This document shows positions 26,801 to 33,968 of a stretch of DNA of 64,000 bases, piece after piece (the stretch's first letter is position 1; each line of letters opens with the position of its first letter). The notes beneath the pieces were generated by a model. The model was not told the DNA's origin and did no database searches. It saw only the letters and a program-made list of their open reading frames with translations. Both the position numbers and the translations under genes were made by a program. The DNA comes from an uncultured Clostridia bacterium (lineage in GTDB: Bacteria > Bacillota > Clostridia > Christensenellales > UBA3700). The DNA is taken from assembly GCA_948471525.1 (NCBI GenBank), contig CAOKSY010000002.1:186001-250000 (forward strand), in the 5' to 3' direction.

Positions 26801-28461
26801 TCATTGTAATCTCCGCTCAAAAGAGCGTTGTTCAGCGCGTTTGTCGCGCCTCTCTTTCTCTCGTACGCCTGCCATTTTCCGTCGATATATTTTCGCTTTC
26901 TGACAAACACGTTTATGTTTTTATATTCCGAAAGACTGCGCAACTCGTTGAGCACGGTATCGTCGTTGCCCTCCGTCTCAGTTGCCGAAGCCTTGAGATC
27001 GACCAAAAGAGCGTATTCGAGCATAGCGTCCCTGTTGGACTTTGCAAGCGCTATAAGACTGCGGCAGGCGTCTCTTGCCTGCTCAGCGTTTGTGAGAAAT
27101 TCGTTTTTTACTACAAGCGTGCGGGCTTCTTCGGGCAGATCAATATAATTCATTGCGGCGACGTTGCGCGCGGGAAGCAATCTGTCGACTATCAGACTGA
27201 CCGCAAATTTTGCCGTCGGCACCGCGGCAAACGGCATTATCAATCCGACTGCCAATCTCATCTGCCAACTGCCGAGAAAAATCACGCTTAATCCCGTAAA
27301 GACAGCGCACACCAATGCTATTACTATCGCATACAGTCTCTGATCGGCTTTTGTGGTAGGCTTTTTGAGTATAGGAAGCGTAAGCGAATGTATATGCGCT
27401 TTTATGGCGTATCTGTAATCATAAATAATCTCTCCGAAATGCACGTTGTGAATTTTTGCAAGTTCCATTGCCGATTTTGCGATGGATCTTTCGCTCGCTC
27501 CGTAAAGCGCAGACAACTTGCTGACAGCGCTCAAATATGCGAATTTGGAACACATATCCATATTTTTGTACACTTCGTCTTGAGACATAATAGAATAAGT
27601 AGAACAAAGTTCTATCTTAAATTCATCGGAAAACATATCTTTGAGCCGCTTCATCGAAGAAATGCAATTCGATATAAGTACGCTCATATCTACCAAATTA
27701 TTGGCAAAAGACACGTCTATATTGTCAGGATTTATATCGTTTATCTTATAAAAATACTTTTCGTCGAGATACTTTCCCGAGTGTTTGAAAAAATAAAGAT
27801 ACGCGTCGTATTTGCACAGTCTTTTGACAGGTTCCAAATCATTTTCAGCCTGAACTCGAAGTTTTTCCGTACGCACGATCTCTTTTCCTATCTTTGCCAC
27901 GCGTTCGATAAGAGCGTACGCGATCGCCCTTTCCAAATTGAGCGTTTCTTCGTAATGCAGAGGCGTATAATCGTTGAACAACTCTACCACGCGTCTCACT
28001 GTGTCTTGCGTGAGATTGCAATTTGACGCCGCCACGAGAAATCTCGCAAGTTGGATTATCCTCACTCCGTTTTTCTTGTGAGTGAGTTTGCTGAATCCTT
28101 TATAATCGCTCTGTTTGAGATCTATGGTCACGGAATAATAGTTTTCGTACAGCCATTTCTCGCATTCGTGCAAAGCCAAGCCGTTGTTTGCTTTATTTAC
28201 GACGACTTTATACGCTCTCTTTACCGCGCGCAAATGCGTATCCACATTGGGAATAGAACCGACAGGCTCGCCGCTTCTCAGAGAAATGGCAAGTCTTTTG
28301 ACGTTGTCTTCCAAGTCCTTTTCGCTCATTGTCGACGTAAACTCTTCTCCGCCGCCCGAGCGTCTTGCAAACAACATTATTATGATCAATAAAATAAACA
28401 GTAACGTAATAACCGCATATAACATACCTTGATTATTGTCACAATTTTGCGATTTAATCAC
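20872..28461 (-). CDS. Cyclic beta-1,2-glucan synthase-like protein (GT84-glucoamylase-like-GH94)
   Basis: Giant membrane protein of 2529 residues resembling NdvB/Cgs. There is one N-terminal segment (about 13-31), a pair near 378-430, the glycosyltransferase region with LLDDDNTVMPGG near 569 and HDIIEGAIVPTG near 670, and further segments at about 735-800 and 880-915. A glucoamylase-like domain covers about 920-1260 (FTSPTNMGFALLSYL, SHHQGMILCS). GH94 phosphorylase-like domains fill the C-terminal half, with GFRDQLQDML, HWWHGDCFGVRT and GGDWNDALNEIG near 2210. The GTG start lacks a clear site; an in-frame ATG at 28425 is an alternative. Product linkage is inferred from the family only. Confidence 0.88.
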   Translation of the reverse strand: MIKSQNCDNNQGMLYAVITLLFILLIIIMLFARRSGGGEEFTSTMSEKDLEDNVKRLAISLRSGEPVGSIPNVDTHLRAVKRAYKVVVNKANNGLALHECEKWLYENYYSVTIDLKQSDYKGFSKLTHKKNGVRIIQLARFLVAASNCNLTQDTVRRVVELFNDYTPLHYEETLNLERAIAYALIERVAKIGKEIVRTEKLRVQAENDLEPVKRLCKYDAYLYFFKHSGKYLDEKYFYKINDINPDNIDVSFANNLVDMSVLISNCISSMKRLKDMFSDEFKIELCSTYSIMSQDEVYKNMDMCSKFAYLSAVSKLSALYGASERSIAKSAMELAKIHNVHFGEIIYDYRYAIKAHIHSLTLPILKKPTTKADQRLYAIVIALVCAVFTGLSVIFLGSWQMRLAVGLIMPFAAVPTAKFAVSLIVDRLLPARNVAAMNYIDLPEEARTLVVKNEFLTNAEQARDACRSLIALAKSNRDAMLEYALLVDLKASATETEGNDDTVLNELRSLSEYKNINVFVRKRKYIDGKWQAYERKRGATNALNNALLSGDYNEFSFVLRGQSRPEFVVLLDDDNTVMPGGIKRAVNTMLHPLNAKYTLMTFRSRYKLSSLDTYWAKNYKSDSGVDSYCNYGDFYYKISGHSIYCGKGIYRLSEYVRQIEGQLPDNRILSHDIIEGAIVPTGSLALPTYEDAPKNFVSHNLRQNRWERGDLLLIPYIFSKKVSQPFYRYVIAYNALKTLVPALWLSLLVTLATSGNAFLLIPVSLGILATWLIRFGLCLNDLGYDKRARYLFKNFIIQLINMVYELIMLPYFATSGLLLWLKMGFKCIFDRKKLLEWKTFYSSQRQNGYSKHISILLPSYILSVALAAVFYTNIYILVYIASYFVLSNVIYLCGRKIKGRKEIEVEDKEFLLDLANKTAAYFESNLKDNSLICDNYQVFPQKHANGFTSPTNMGFALLSYLCSYKIGRIDLDECMRGISEHIELAESLEKYEGHLFNWYSLATRKPLPPYFVSSVDSGNYIAALITVKEFVKDIDVKLYARINDLVDAVDFDALFDRSKGKFHIGYNKAEGKFEGHYDMLASESRTLCYIASAVGGDTCYWDGLGRNIAKINGNTLISWSGTAFEYLMPQIFLQDCDGSLLTSSVKNIIKIMQKAKCGGVWGISESCYYEFNDENSYKYSAFGVSSISLSAQKDRCVVSPYSSALALRYAPKKVVRNLRNLAEEGLITPKGMFEAIDFTNGKNIVATLMSHHQGMILCSIVNALYDDFLIKLFMSDSAMDGGRLMLEEQIPENKSKSTKKFDFVYGGGNTNNYLAYGECGAFPKASVLTNGHYSCVIDSSGKGYSYAKGKYLSKPALDHKEKKGGFFYICDGKELYSPTYEPFCTDKCSYTFKPYESEFKNVDRDCSMSVYIPQNFNCEIRKITIVNREGRSKLYKCGYCEEVALTDFGSTFSHPAFNDMFVSTSIDDKTNSLIAKRTSRNYYGDCFTALCVLGVDKMEYESNLTNFVGREGSFAAPNIFGKRKVYGKSSGDVLNPCLGFIGEIEVAANSSKELYCVKFYDSDIVSLKNNLEQCKMLDFAKYSYESARLTMLSKTYKYQLNENISDLVSRIATNILYRPYDRDKLSSIAGNRQERLPIGLDKGVKYIYFEHYGHDEALKNMIYATIYLNMTSVKYVLVVGYKADGNNNEYTLKSFVDMTNIGDILQLDCVKFLRLNGIDDGALKIIRDNAFIELATAPKKGEKAQFDKESIAYPSIKEAEKTSPISAIYGKRDGDIRWECGAGGFDEKGDYIVTETPLLPYSNVICADKGGFVVTQNGGGFDYFENSNLFRVTRFENNPVFDTPCEELYVEIGGFRRVNRLCEGGYVKHTQGASEFCASIDGIDVDVKESVIKNGDIKVIALNMSKSKGNIDTRVLFRLNAMLNDLPINQMLFDEQIDKNTMRITNALNGKSVYIRMSTDAQCIHDSACLRYSDGCINIGEGSSDFHNPSHAALSDRMSGRRIQVKILISQSYESLSGVNLDSIDAMIIEQENKFKDMNKFELCSNNKNLDIIFNKWLAYQVVSSRINGKCGYYQAGGAIGFRDQLQDMLTMLYIDPEKVKNHILLSAEHQFLEGDVQHWWHGDCFGVRTHITDDRLFLAYLTFEYINFTGDKMILNSVQRYLTAPPLDDGVEGRLESPEKSRIGESLLSHIKRAIDETLKYGSNGLLLIGGGDWNDALNEIGIRRKGESVWLSMFAAHVLRNFIKYIDFDQRQKYLAHIENLQLALEKAFKDGYFMRAVTDNGEELGVKNCPHFEKDILCQSWSAIANISSRQRQRQALRSVADLVDGERGLIKLLWPPQSKEHYYGYISSYPKGVRENGGQYTHAAAWYIKALAMLDEKVPVGECELSAGQLLDLINPITKNLTAEGSKVYKGEPYVFAGDVYSNADNYGRMGWSWYTGSASILYDTIIRDLFGITLSEGKMSFARPKIDGWEDMQLSYRYKGTVYMIEFAQGAEDCMRCDGIAYKGNTALALKENEGRKHIQLTFR

Positions 28462-28514
28462 CGCTCGTCAAATATCCGGAAAGTATGAAAAAAGTAAATC
28501 GATAATATTTAAAT

Positions 28515-28541
28515 TAAAAAAATACGTCCTAAAGACGTATT
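28515..28541 (-). terminator. Intrinsic terminator of rnpB
   Basis: Stem AATACGTC / GACGTATT (arms 28534-28541 and 28521-28528) followed by a run of T residues on the minus strand. It begins a few bases past the RNase P RNA 3' end. Confidence 0.88.
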
Positions 28542-28545
28542 TTAT

Positions 28546-28871
28546 ACAAGACAGTCTGTAAGCCGAGTTCTGTATTGGACTATCATCTGTCTAGGCGTAG
28601 CGTTACCGATACGCTCAAGCGATTTTCTCGACAAGCAGGCTACTTATAGTCGATTTTCTCTTGCGCCGAGTGGGGTTTACAGGGCTCCCCGAGTTACCTC
28701 AGGGACGGTGGGCTCTTACCCCGCCTTTCCATCCTTACCGACATAAGTCGGCGGTCTATTTCTGTTGCACTTTCCTTCAAGTCGCCTTGACCGGTAGTTA
28801 GCCGGCACTCTGCCTTGCGGCGCTCGGACTTTCCTCATCCCTTGCGGTCTGCGATAGTCTGGCTGTCTTGC
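28546..28871 (-). ncRNA. rnpB: RNase P RNA
   Basis: Catalytic RNA that matures tRNA 5' ends. The 5' part reads GATGAGGAAAGTCCGAGC after the P1/P2 region. The core GGTAAGGATGGAAAGGCG with GGGTAAGAGCCCACC, and the 3' ACAGAACTCGGCTTAC that pairs in P4, are all present. P1 pairs CAAGACAG (28870-28863) with CTGTCTTG (28554-28547), which fixes the ends. The length of about 326 and the motifs fit a type A-like bacterial RNA. Confidence 0.97.
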
Positions 28872-28877
28872 TAGGTC

Positions 28878-28906
28878 ATTATATCAAATCAAAACTCGTC
28901 TGTCAA
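28878..28906 (-). promoter_or_regulatory. Consensus promoter of rnpB
   Basis: Minus-strand -35 TTGACA (28901-28906), 17-base spacer, -10 TATAAT (28878-28883), a perfect match. A start seven bases on falls at 28871, the RNA 5' end. A 9-bp inverted repeat AATAGATAA / TTATCTATT (28905-28913, 28954-28962), enclosing a CTTTATT/AATAAAG hairpin, lies directly upstream. Confidence 0.9.
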
Positions 28907-28988
28907 TAGATAAGCGCTTGAGAAGCAATTCGCTTTATTTGCAGAATAAAGTATTATCTATTCAGCCCCGTTGGATAAATCGGTAATC

Positions 28989-30069
28989 TTATTTTGCAAA
29001 TTGACTCCTATTTACTCTTGTCACGTTGCCGGAAAAATCCAATACTATCACGCAATCTCCGTCCACCGCAACGCTGCTCAATATCGGCGATTTTGTATTG
29101 AACTTGCCGATTGCGTTGAGGCTCTTATCCGTCAAATAGATATATCCGTCGGACGCGCCGAAGACAAGACTATCTCCTATCGGCACGATACCGCTCTCGA
29201 CCGTAGCGCAATCGCCGTTTGTATACGGAGACGTATATGCCAACGACTTACCCGTCTTGAGACGGTATTTTATTTCAAACGTATCGAGCTGTACGGCTAT
29301 AACACCCTCGACAGCCCTGCGCAAGATCGTTCGCCAACCAACGCCATACGTCCGATCTGCTATACCTCGCCCTGTTGTCGCCGTACGCCAAAGACGTAGC
29401 GACATAATGGATATTGCCTATATCGAAAGAATAATTGACGGGTCCGTAAGTGCTCTCAAAAAGATCTTCGCTATACTTGCCCCATTTGACGAAATCGTGA
29501 TTGCCGATAACGTAGCGCACAGGCACGCCCATATTCTCCGAGTTCATAACTTCGATGTGTCTCTTCAATCCCTCTTCATAACAGATATCGCCCGTATGTA
29601 TTATAAAAGACGCATCTTCGTTTTGCGCGCTCTCTTTGACATAATCAATAAAATCCACCTTGGTTTCGCCGTTTATCTCCGTATCTGTCACCTGCAAAAA
29701 GCCGTGCTTGGACTCGTCTTCTTCTTTTTTATCCAAATAGAAATCATAACTTTCTATGTCCTTTGCCGTCTCGATATAGTAATCTTCAGTCCAGTAGCCG
29801 CTCGGGATAGACACCGTTATAAATCTCTGTTTGAGCCATCCGTCCAGAACGAATTTCCCGTTTTCGTCCGTCTTGACCACGTCTCTGCCGTTGGTAACGC
29901 TCACTCCCGCAAGAGGATCGCCGCTTCCCGCTTCATATACATAGCCGCTGTATCTATCGTGATTGATACCGTAAAAAATACCTGCAGCAAGTCCTGCCGA
30001 AAGTGCAAGTACCAATACCGCCGACAGTACTATGACGGTTATTTTTTTCTTACGCGCAGTCATTGTCAT
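28989..30069 (-). pseudogene. Broken calcineurin-like phosphoesterase with PQQ-like tail
   Basis: The first frame (30069 to 29275) encodes a signal anchor (about 10-33), a carboxypeptidase-regulatory-like beta domain (about 40-110) and the first half of a metallophosphoesterase: FLQVTDTEI, IIHTGDICYEEG and YVIGNHDF. It leaves frame after WRWLANDLAQ. A second frame down to 28989 supplies the end of a beta-propeller-like protein (VQLDTFEIKYRLKTGKSL). The expected C-terminal metal-binding His motifs are absent, so a piece has been lost at about 29290-29310. The start overlaps the glycosidase stop (ATGA). Confidence 0.75.
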
Positions 30070-32057
30070 TTTCTATTCTCATCTCTTAATTCGTATATTC
30101 TTATTTCGTATGCCTTAAGATTTATCTTCAACTCTCTATACGTTTGGATTGCTTCTCCTTCCCGAGGGTAAACGGGAACAAAGATATGTCTTCGCCCTTC
30201 AAAGCGCAAGACATCATCTCCGACCGTACACTCCCTGTCGTCGGACGCACTGTTGCGCAGAGCTATTATGCCTTTGCCGTCTTTGTAAGCATAGTAGCCG
30301 TAAACTCCGCCGTCTTCGGGAGCGTCGCCGAAAAATCTACTGCGCTTTATTATATCGAAATTGCGTTCCGCCCACTGCAAAACTTCCGTCGCCGCCTTAT
30401 ATCTTTCGGAGTCGAACATCTTGGGCGTAAAATAGAGTTCTATAAATCCCGTACCTCTCATCATACACATATACATATAACGCTTGAACTCGTCTATATC
30501 GTATATGACGGTGGGATGAGCCGCGCCGGGCTTTTGCAGATTGTTCCTCATAGGCGGATTACAGTTGCGCTCCGCATAACACGGTTCGTGATTATACAAG
30601 TTGGACACGGGAAACTGCAACTGCCTTACCTCGAAGAAGTCGCGGTATTTTCCGTCTCTGTAATTGAGACATTGCGCCAAATTATCCCCTTTTCCTACAT
30701 AGCCCATATCTCCGCAATTATTCAGCCAGATCGCGTCGCACCACTTCAAAAACCACGGACTGCAATGCGCATACGAAGTGACGTTGAGAAATACGTCGGG
30801 ACGGGCGCGTCTTATGCGCTCAAAACCTTTCGTCCATTCTTCCCAAAGAAATGTATAGAAATAAAGACCGTCGCCGTATCCCTTTGGATGACCGTGATCC
30901 TTTGCTTTGCAGGGAGTGACGGCAAATCCGTCGATTTTGTAATAACTGACGTTGTATTTAATGCAAAATTCCGCCATTCTGTCGCACAGATCGGCTATGT
31001 ATCTAGGATTGCAGGTGCAAATATCGAAAGACTGCTTGCATACGTGATAACCTATGCCGCCGAGCAATCTCGCGTACTTTACAGTCTGAGAAGTGTATCC
31101 TCCCCTCGGACCGAACCATACTCCGAAAGTAGATCCGAGCCGTTTGGTAAGCGCGCTTTCTCTATTGAACTTATCGGGAAATTTATTTTTGTCAAACTCC
31201 CAAAATTTGGGAACTTTATAATCTACCCAACCGTCGTCGACCACGTAGCAATCAAGCGGTCGCAGACCGGCATTTTCAAATCCTTGAGCGATCTCGGTAA
31301 AGGATGCGGCGATCTTTTCGCTGTCGATATCGAGCATATTGTCGTACCAACTGTTGAACTGAATTCTAAATTTGGCAGGCTGAACTGCGACCGTGGATAT
31401 ATACTCGAAGAAATCCGCTCGCATAGAAGAAAAATCGGCGGATCTTCCGCTGCCCATTACAAACGGGACGCTTGTGTATACTCCGTCTTCTGCTATCTCT
31501 TCAAAGGTTCTGCCTAAGTAATATCGCGAATATGCAAAACCGTCCTCTATCCTGTTGTCCGCCATCGGAAATTCGCCGCCGAAAAACATATCCTCGACAT
31601 AATACGGCTGTCCCATAGTAGTGATATATGCAGGTATAAATACTCTCTTCTTTACCTTGGGAATACTCCAAGAAAACTTTGCGACCTCGACAGAAAATCC
31701 GTCCAACTCTATGTAGTCTAACCTCACTTTGGGATCCGACGATCTCAGCGCCACCGTCTTTCTCAGTACTCCCGACTCTCCGTCCGCGGTATAGGACATA
31801 AACGCTTCAAACTTTATGCCGCCGCATTCCGCGACAAGTCTAATCCCGTCTTCTTTGCAATATACGACTCGCATATCGCCGCTTTCCAGCCGCACTTTTT
31901 TTCTAAATATACCGTTGCCGATAAAATACGACAATGCAAATTCGCCGCCCTTATGCTCTAGCCTTTTTCCGCTTATACGGTTGACGAGATAAGAGCCGAC
32001 GATCCTGTCGCCGTCTATCTCGACCCCCTTGACGACTTTTGCGGAAACATACTCCAT
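30066..32057 (-). CDS. Alpha-galactosidase-like glycoside hydrolase (clan D, GH36-related)
   Basis: Protein of 663 residues with an N-terminal beta-sandwich (to about 250) and a TIM barrel. Barrel motifs are FNSWYDNMLDID, CYVVDDGWVDY, FGVWFGPRGGY and YYKIDGF near residue 375, the likely nucleophile Asp. No signal peptide is visible, so it is probably cytosolic and acts on imported oligosaccharides. The start at 32057 is preferred over the ATG at 32069 because GAGGA lies five bases before it. Exact substrate is unknown; other clan-D families are possible. Confidence 0.75.
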   Translation of the reverse strand: MEYVSAKVVKGVEIDGDRIVGSYLVNRISGKRLEHKGGEFALSYFIGNGIFRKKVRLESGDMRVVYCKEDGIRLVAECGGIKFEAFMSYTADGESGVLRKTVALRSSDPKVRLDYIELDGFSVEVAKFSWSIPKVKKRVFIPAYITTMGQPYYVEDMFFGGEFPMADNRIEDGFAYSRYYLGRTFEEIAEDGVYTSVPFVMGSGRSADFSSMRADFFEYISTVAVQPAKFRIQFNSWYDNMLDIDSEKIAASFTEIAQGFENAGLRPLDCYVVDDGWVDYKVPKFWEFDKNKFPDKFNRESALTKRLGSTFGVWFGPRGGYTSQTVKYARLLGGIGYHVCKQSFDICTCNPRYIADLCDRMAEFCIKYNVSYYKIDGFAVTPCKAKDHGHPKGYGDGLYFYTFLWEEWTKGFERIRRARPDVFLNVTSYAHCSPWFLKWCDAIWLNNCGDMGYVGKGDNLAQCLNYRDGKYRDFFEVRQLQFPVSNLYNHEPCYAERNCNPPMRNNLQKPGAAHPTVIYDIDEFKRYMYMCMMRGTGFIELYFTPKMFDSERYKAATEVLQWAERNFDIIKRSRFFGDAPEDGGVYGYYAYKDGKGIIALRNSASDDRECTVGDDVLRFEGRRHIFVPVYPREGEAIQTYRELKINLKAYEIRIYELRDENRK

Positions 32058-32099
32058 AAACTTCCTCATGCCTTTCGAAATATTAATATATTTTATATA

Positions 32100-32128
32100 A
32101 TAATATCATATTTTACTGTTTATTTCAA
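32100..32128 (-). promoter_or_regulatory. Predicted promoter of the glycosidase-phosphoesterase pair
   Basis: Minus-strand -35 TTGAAA (32123-32128), 17-base spacer, -10 TATTAT (32100-32105). The predicted start near 32093 leaves a short leader. Confidence 0.65.
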
Positions 32129-32190
32129 TAGCCGATAGAACGAAGATTTTGTATCTTATCCCCAATAATTTATGATTTATACAAATTAAG

Positions 32191-32892
32191 TCAAAGCGTG
32201 ATTTTCTCTTTTACCATATATCTACGAAGCTTTGTAAGCACCTTTGTCTCTATTCTGGAAACGTAAGATCTGGATATCCCGAATATCTTGGCGACGTCTT
32301 TTTGGGTAAGAGGTTCGTTGCCCTCCAATCCGTATCTGAGCGATATAATGCGATATTCCCTCTCTCCCAACTGACTTTTAACTATCTCCATCAATTTTTG
32401 AGACGCAAACTTGCTTTCCACAATGCCGATCACGCTCTCTTCGTCTTGCGAGATCAAATCTATCAATGCGACTTCGTTACCCTCTTTATCATAACTGACA
32501 GGCTCGTAAAGCGATTTATTGTTGAGATTTTTCTTGTTTGCTCGCCACGTCATAAGTATTTCGTTTTCTATACACCGCGCCGCGTAAGTGGCGAATTGCG
32601 TACCCTTTGACGGCGAATACGTATTGAGCGCCTTGACGAGACCGATCGAACCGACGCTGATAAGTTCGTCATTATCGTGATAATTGGCGAATTTTTTGAC
32701 GACGTGAACTACGAGACGCATATTGTGTCTGGCAAGTTCCTCTTTAGCCTGCTTACTGCCTGCGTACATTTGCTCCAAAAGCTCTTTTTCTCGCTGAGGA
32801 TCCAACGGCTTCGGAAAAGCGTTCTTGTTGCTAATATAGCCGCTGAATAGAAAAATGTTGCTGAATAATCCGATCAATCCCGATAAAATCAT
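32191..32892 (-). CDS. sigK: Sporulation sigma factor SigK (pro-sigma-K)
   Basis: Late mother-cell sigma factor, 233 residues. The hydrophobic start (LSGLIGLFSNIFLFSGYI) is the pro-sequence removed during activation, followed by FPKPLDPQREKELLEQM. Region 2 holds NDELISVGSIGLVKALNTY with the -10-binding helix, and region 4.2 has LTQKDVAKIFGISRSYVSRIE. The gene is uninterrupted, with no skin-like element. An AGGAG site precedes the ATG, and a sigma-E-like promoter lies upstream. Confidence 0.94.
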   Translation of the reverse strand: MILSGLIGLFSNIFLFSGYISNKNAFPKPLDPQREKELLEQMYAGSKQAKEELARHNMRLVVHVVKKFANYHDNDELISVGSIGLVKALNTYSPSKGTQFATYAARCIENEILMTWRANKKNLNNKSLYEPVSYDKEGNEVALIDLISQDEESVIGIVESKFASQKLMEIVKSQLGEREYRIISLRYGLEGNEPLTQKDVAKIFGISRSYVSRIETKVLTKLRRYMVKEKITL

Positions 32893-32919
32893 ACCCTACT
32901 CCTAAAAAAGTACTGTTTA

Positions 32920-32948
32920 ATGGTATGCGGAATTTTGTCGAATTATGA
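32920..32948 (-). promoter_or_regulatory. Candidate sigma-E-dependent promoter of sigK
   Basis: The minus strand has TCATAAT (32942-32948), a 14-base spacer, and CATACCAT (32920-32927). These resemble the sigma-E -35 (ending ATATT) and -10 (CATACAxT) with the usual 13-15 spacing. In Bacillus, sigK is transcribed by sigma-E, which agrees. Confidence 0.55.
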
Positions 32949-33017
32949 TAAATAAAATTCAAAAAACTTTGCCCGTCCGCTCTGTCGCACAAACCGCTGA
33001 GATACGTTTTCTATGTA

Positions 33018-33044
33018 ATAAAAACGCCGTCCTAACGGACGGCG
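33018..33044 (-). terminator. Intrinsic terminator after nrdR
   Basis: Perfect 8-bp stem CGCCGTCC / GGACGGCG with loop GTTA (33025-33044), then TTTTTATT on the minus strand. Confidence 0.93.
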
Positions 33045-33053
33045 AATAACATG

Positions 33054-33524
33054 TCAATTTTCTGTCGAAGACTTGTCTTTGAGTATCGTATTGATCTCGC
33101 TGAGCCAACTCTCAATGTCTTTGAACTCTTTGTATACTGCGGCAAATCTTACGTACGCTACTTCGTCGATCTTCTTGAGACCTTCCATTACGTACTCGCC
33201 TATCTTCGACGATGCGATCTCCTCGTTGAGATTATTCTGTATCTTGCGTTCGATCTCCTCTACAAGTCTGTCGATACGCATCATAGGAACGGGACGTTTT
33301 TCACAAGCGCGCAAAATGCCCGCCTTAAGCTTAGCTGCTGAAAACTGCTGTCTTGCTCCGTTTTTCTTGACTACCATTATAGGCGCGGTCTCTATCGTCT
33401 CGTAGGTGGTAAATCTCTTGCCGCACTTCATACATTCGCGACGCCTTCTGATGGAAGTACCCTCTTCATTCTGTCTGCTATCGACGACTTTACTGTCGAC
33501 ACAACCGCAAAAATTGCATTTCAT
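33054..33524 (-). CDS. nrdR: Transcriptional repressor NrdR
   Basis: Repressor of ribonucleotide reductase genes, 156 residues. The N-terminal zinc ribbon has CNFCG and CMKCGKRF as its two Cys pairs; the ATP-cone domain follows with VVKKNGARQQFSAAKLKAGI. Length and layout are typical. A GGAGG site precedes the ATG. No nrd genes are in the window. Confidence 0.97.
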   Translation of the reverse strand: MKCNFCGCVDSKVVDSRQNEEGTSIRRRRECMKCGKRFTTYETIETAPIMVVKKNGARQQFSAAKLKAGILRACEKRPVPMMRIDRLVEEIERKIQNNLNEEIASSKIGEYVMEGLKKIDEVAYVRFAAVYKEFKDIESWLSEINTILKDKSSTEN

Positions 33525-33555
33525 AATTGCCTCCGCAAGTATTGCTTATGACTAT

Positions 33556-33584
33556 ATTATAAAGCAATAATGCGGGTTTGTCTA
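33556..33584 (-). promoter_or_regulatory. Predicted promoter of nrdR
   Basis: Minus-strand -35 TAGACA (33579-33584), 17-base spacer, -10 TATAAT (33556-33561). nrdR appears to be monocistronic between this promoter and its terminator. Confidence 0.7.
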
Positions 33585-33601
33585 ACAATTTAACGACAAT
33601 A

Positions 33602-33862
33602 CTAACAATTTACCGGCGCAACTTCGCCGTTGAGTTCGACCAAGATAGTATCTTCGCCTATTTTGACAATACACCGCCACGGAATAAAGATGCTTTCGCC
33701 CGCCGAAAAACTTTTGATGAATTTTTTGTCTCCCGGGACGATTATCCCGAGTATATGTCCGTGAGAATTAAAACTGATATCTATCACGTGACCGAGTTTT
33801 TTTCCGTCGCACACGTTGACGACCACCTTATCTCTAAGTATACAAAAAGATAAATCTGCCAT
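33602..33862 (-). CDS. YlmC/YmxH family PRC-barrel sporulation protein
   Basis: Small PRC-barrel protein of 86 residues, recognisable from CILRDKVVVNVCDGKKLGHVIDISFNSHGHILGIIVPG. YlmC/YmxH proteins are common in spore formers, often next to sigG, but their role is not well defined. Here the gene follows sigG by 106 bases and has a GAGGTG site. Context suggests sporulation-linked expression. Confidence 0.85.
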   Translation of the reverse strand: MADLSFCILRDKVVVNVCDGKKLGHVIDISFNSHGHILGIIVPGDKKFIKSFSAGESIFIPWRCIVKIGEDTILVELNGEVAPVNC

Positions 33863-33968
33863 ATTTCACCTCGTTTTATTCTATTCCGAGATATAAAAAT
33901 TATGACAGATTTATTTATATATGCTCCCTCTCAAGAGCGATATTTCTTTATTGACCGAATTCTATCCG

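Noticed and set aside
28884..28988. Independent small RNA upstream of rnpB
   Set aside because: The inverted repeat there overlaps the rnpB -35 and has no promoter of its own; it is more likely a terminator remnant of the broken phosphoesterase unit or a regulatory dyad.
30144..31517. 457-codon open frame on the plus strand
   Set aside because: It lies entirely antisense to the glycosidase gene, which has clear protein motifs; the plus-strand translation has no recognisable domain or ribosome-binding site.
32191..32892. Skin-like interruption of sigK
   Set aside because: The frame is continuous from the pro-sequence to region 4.2.
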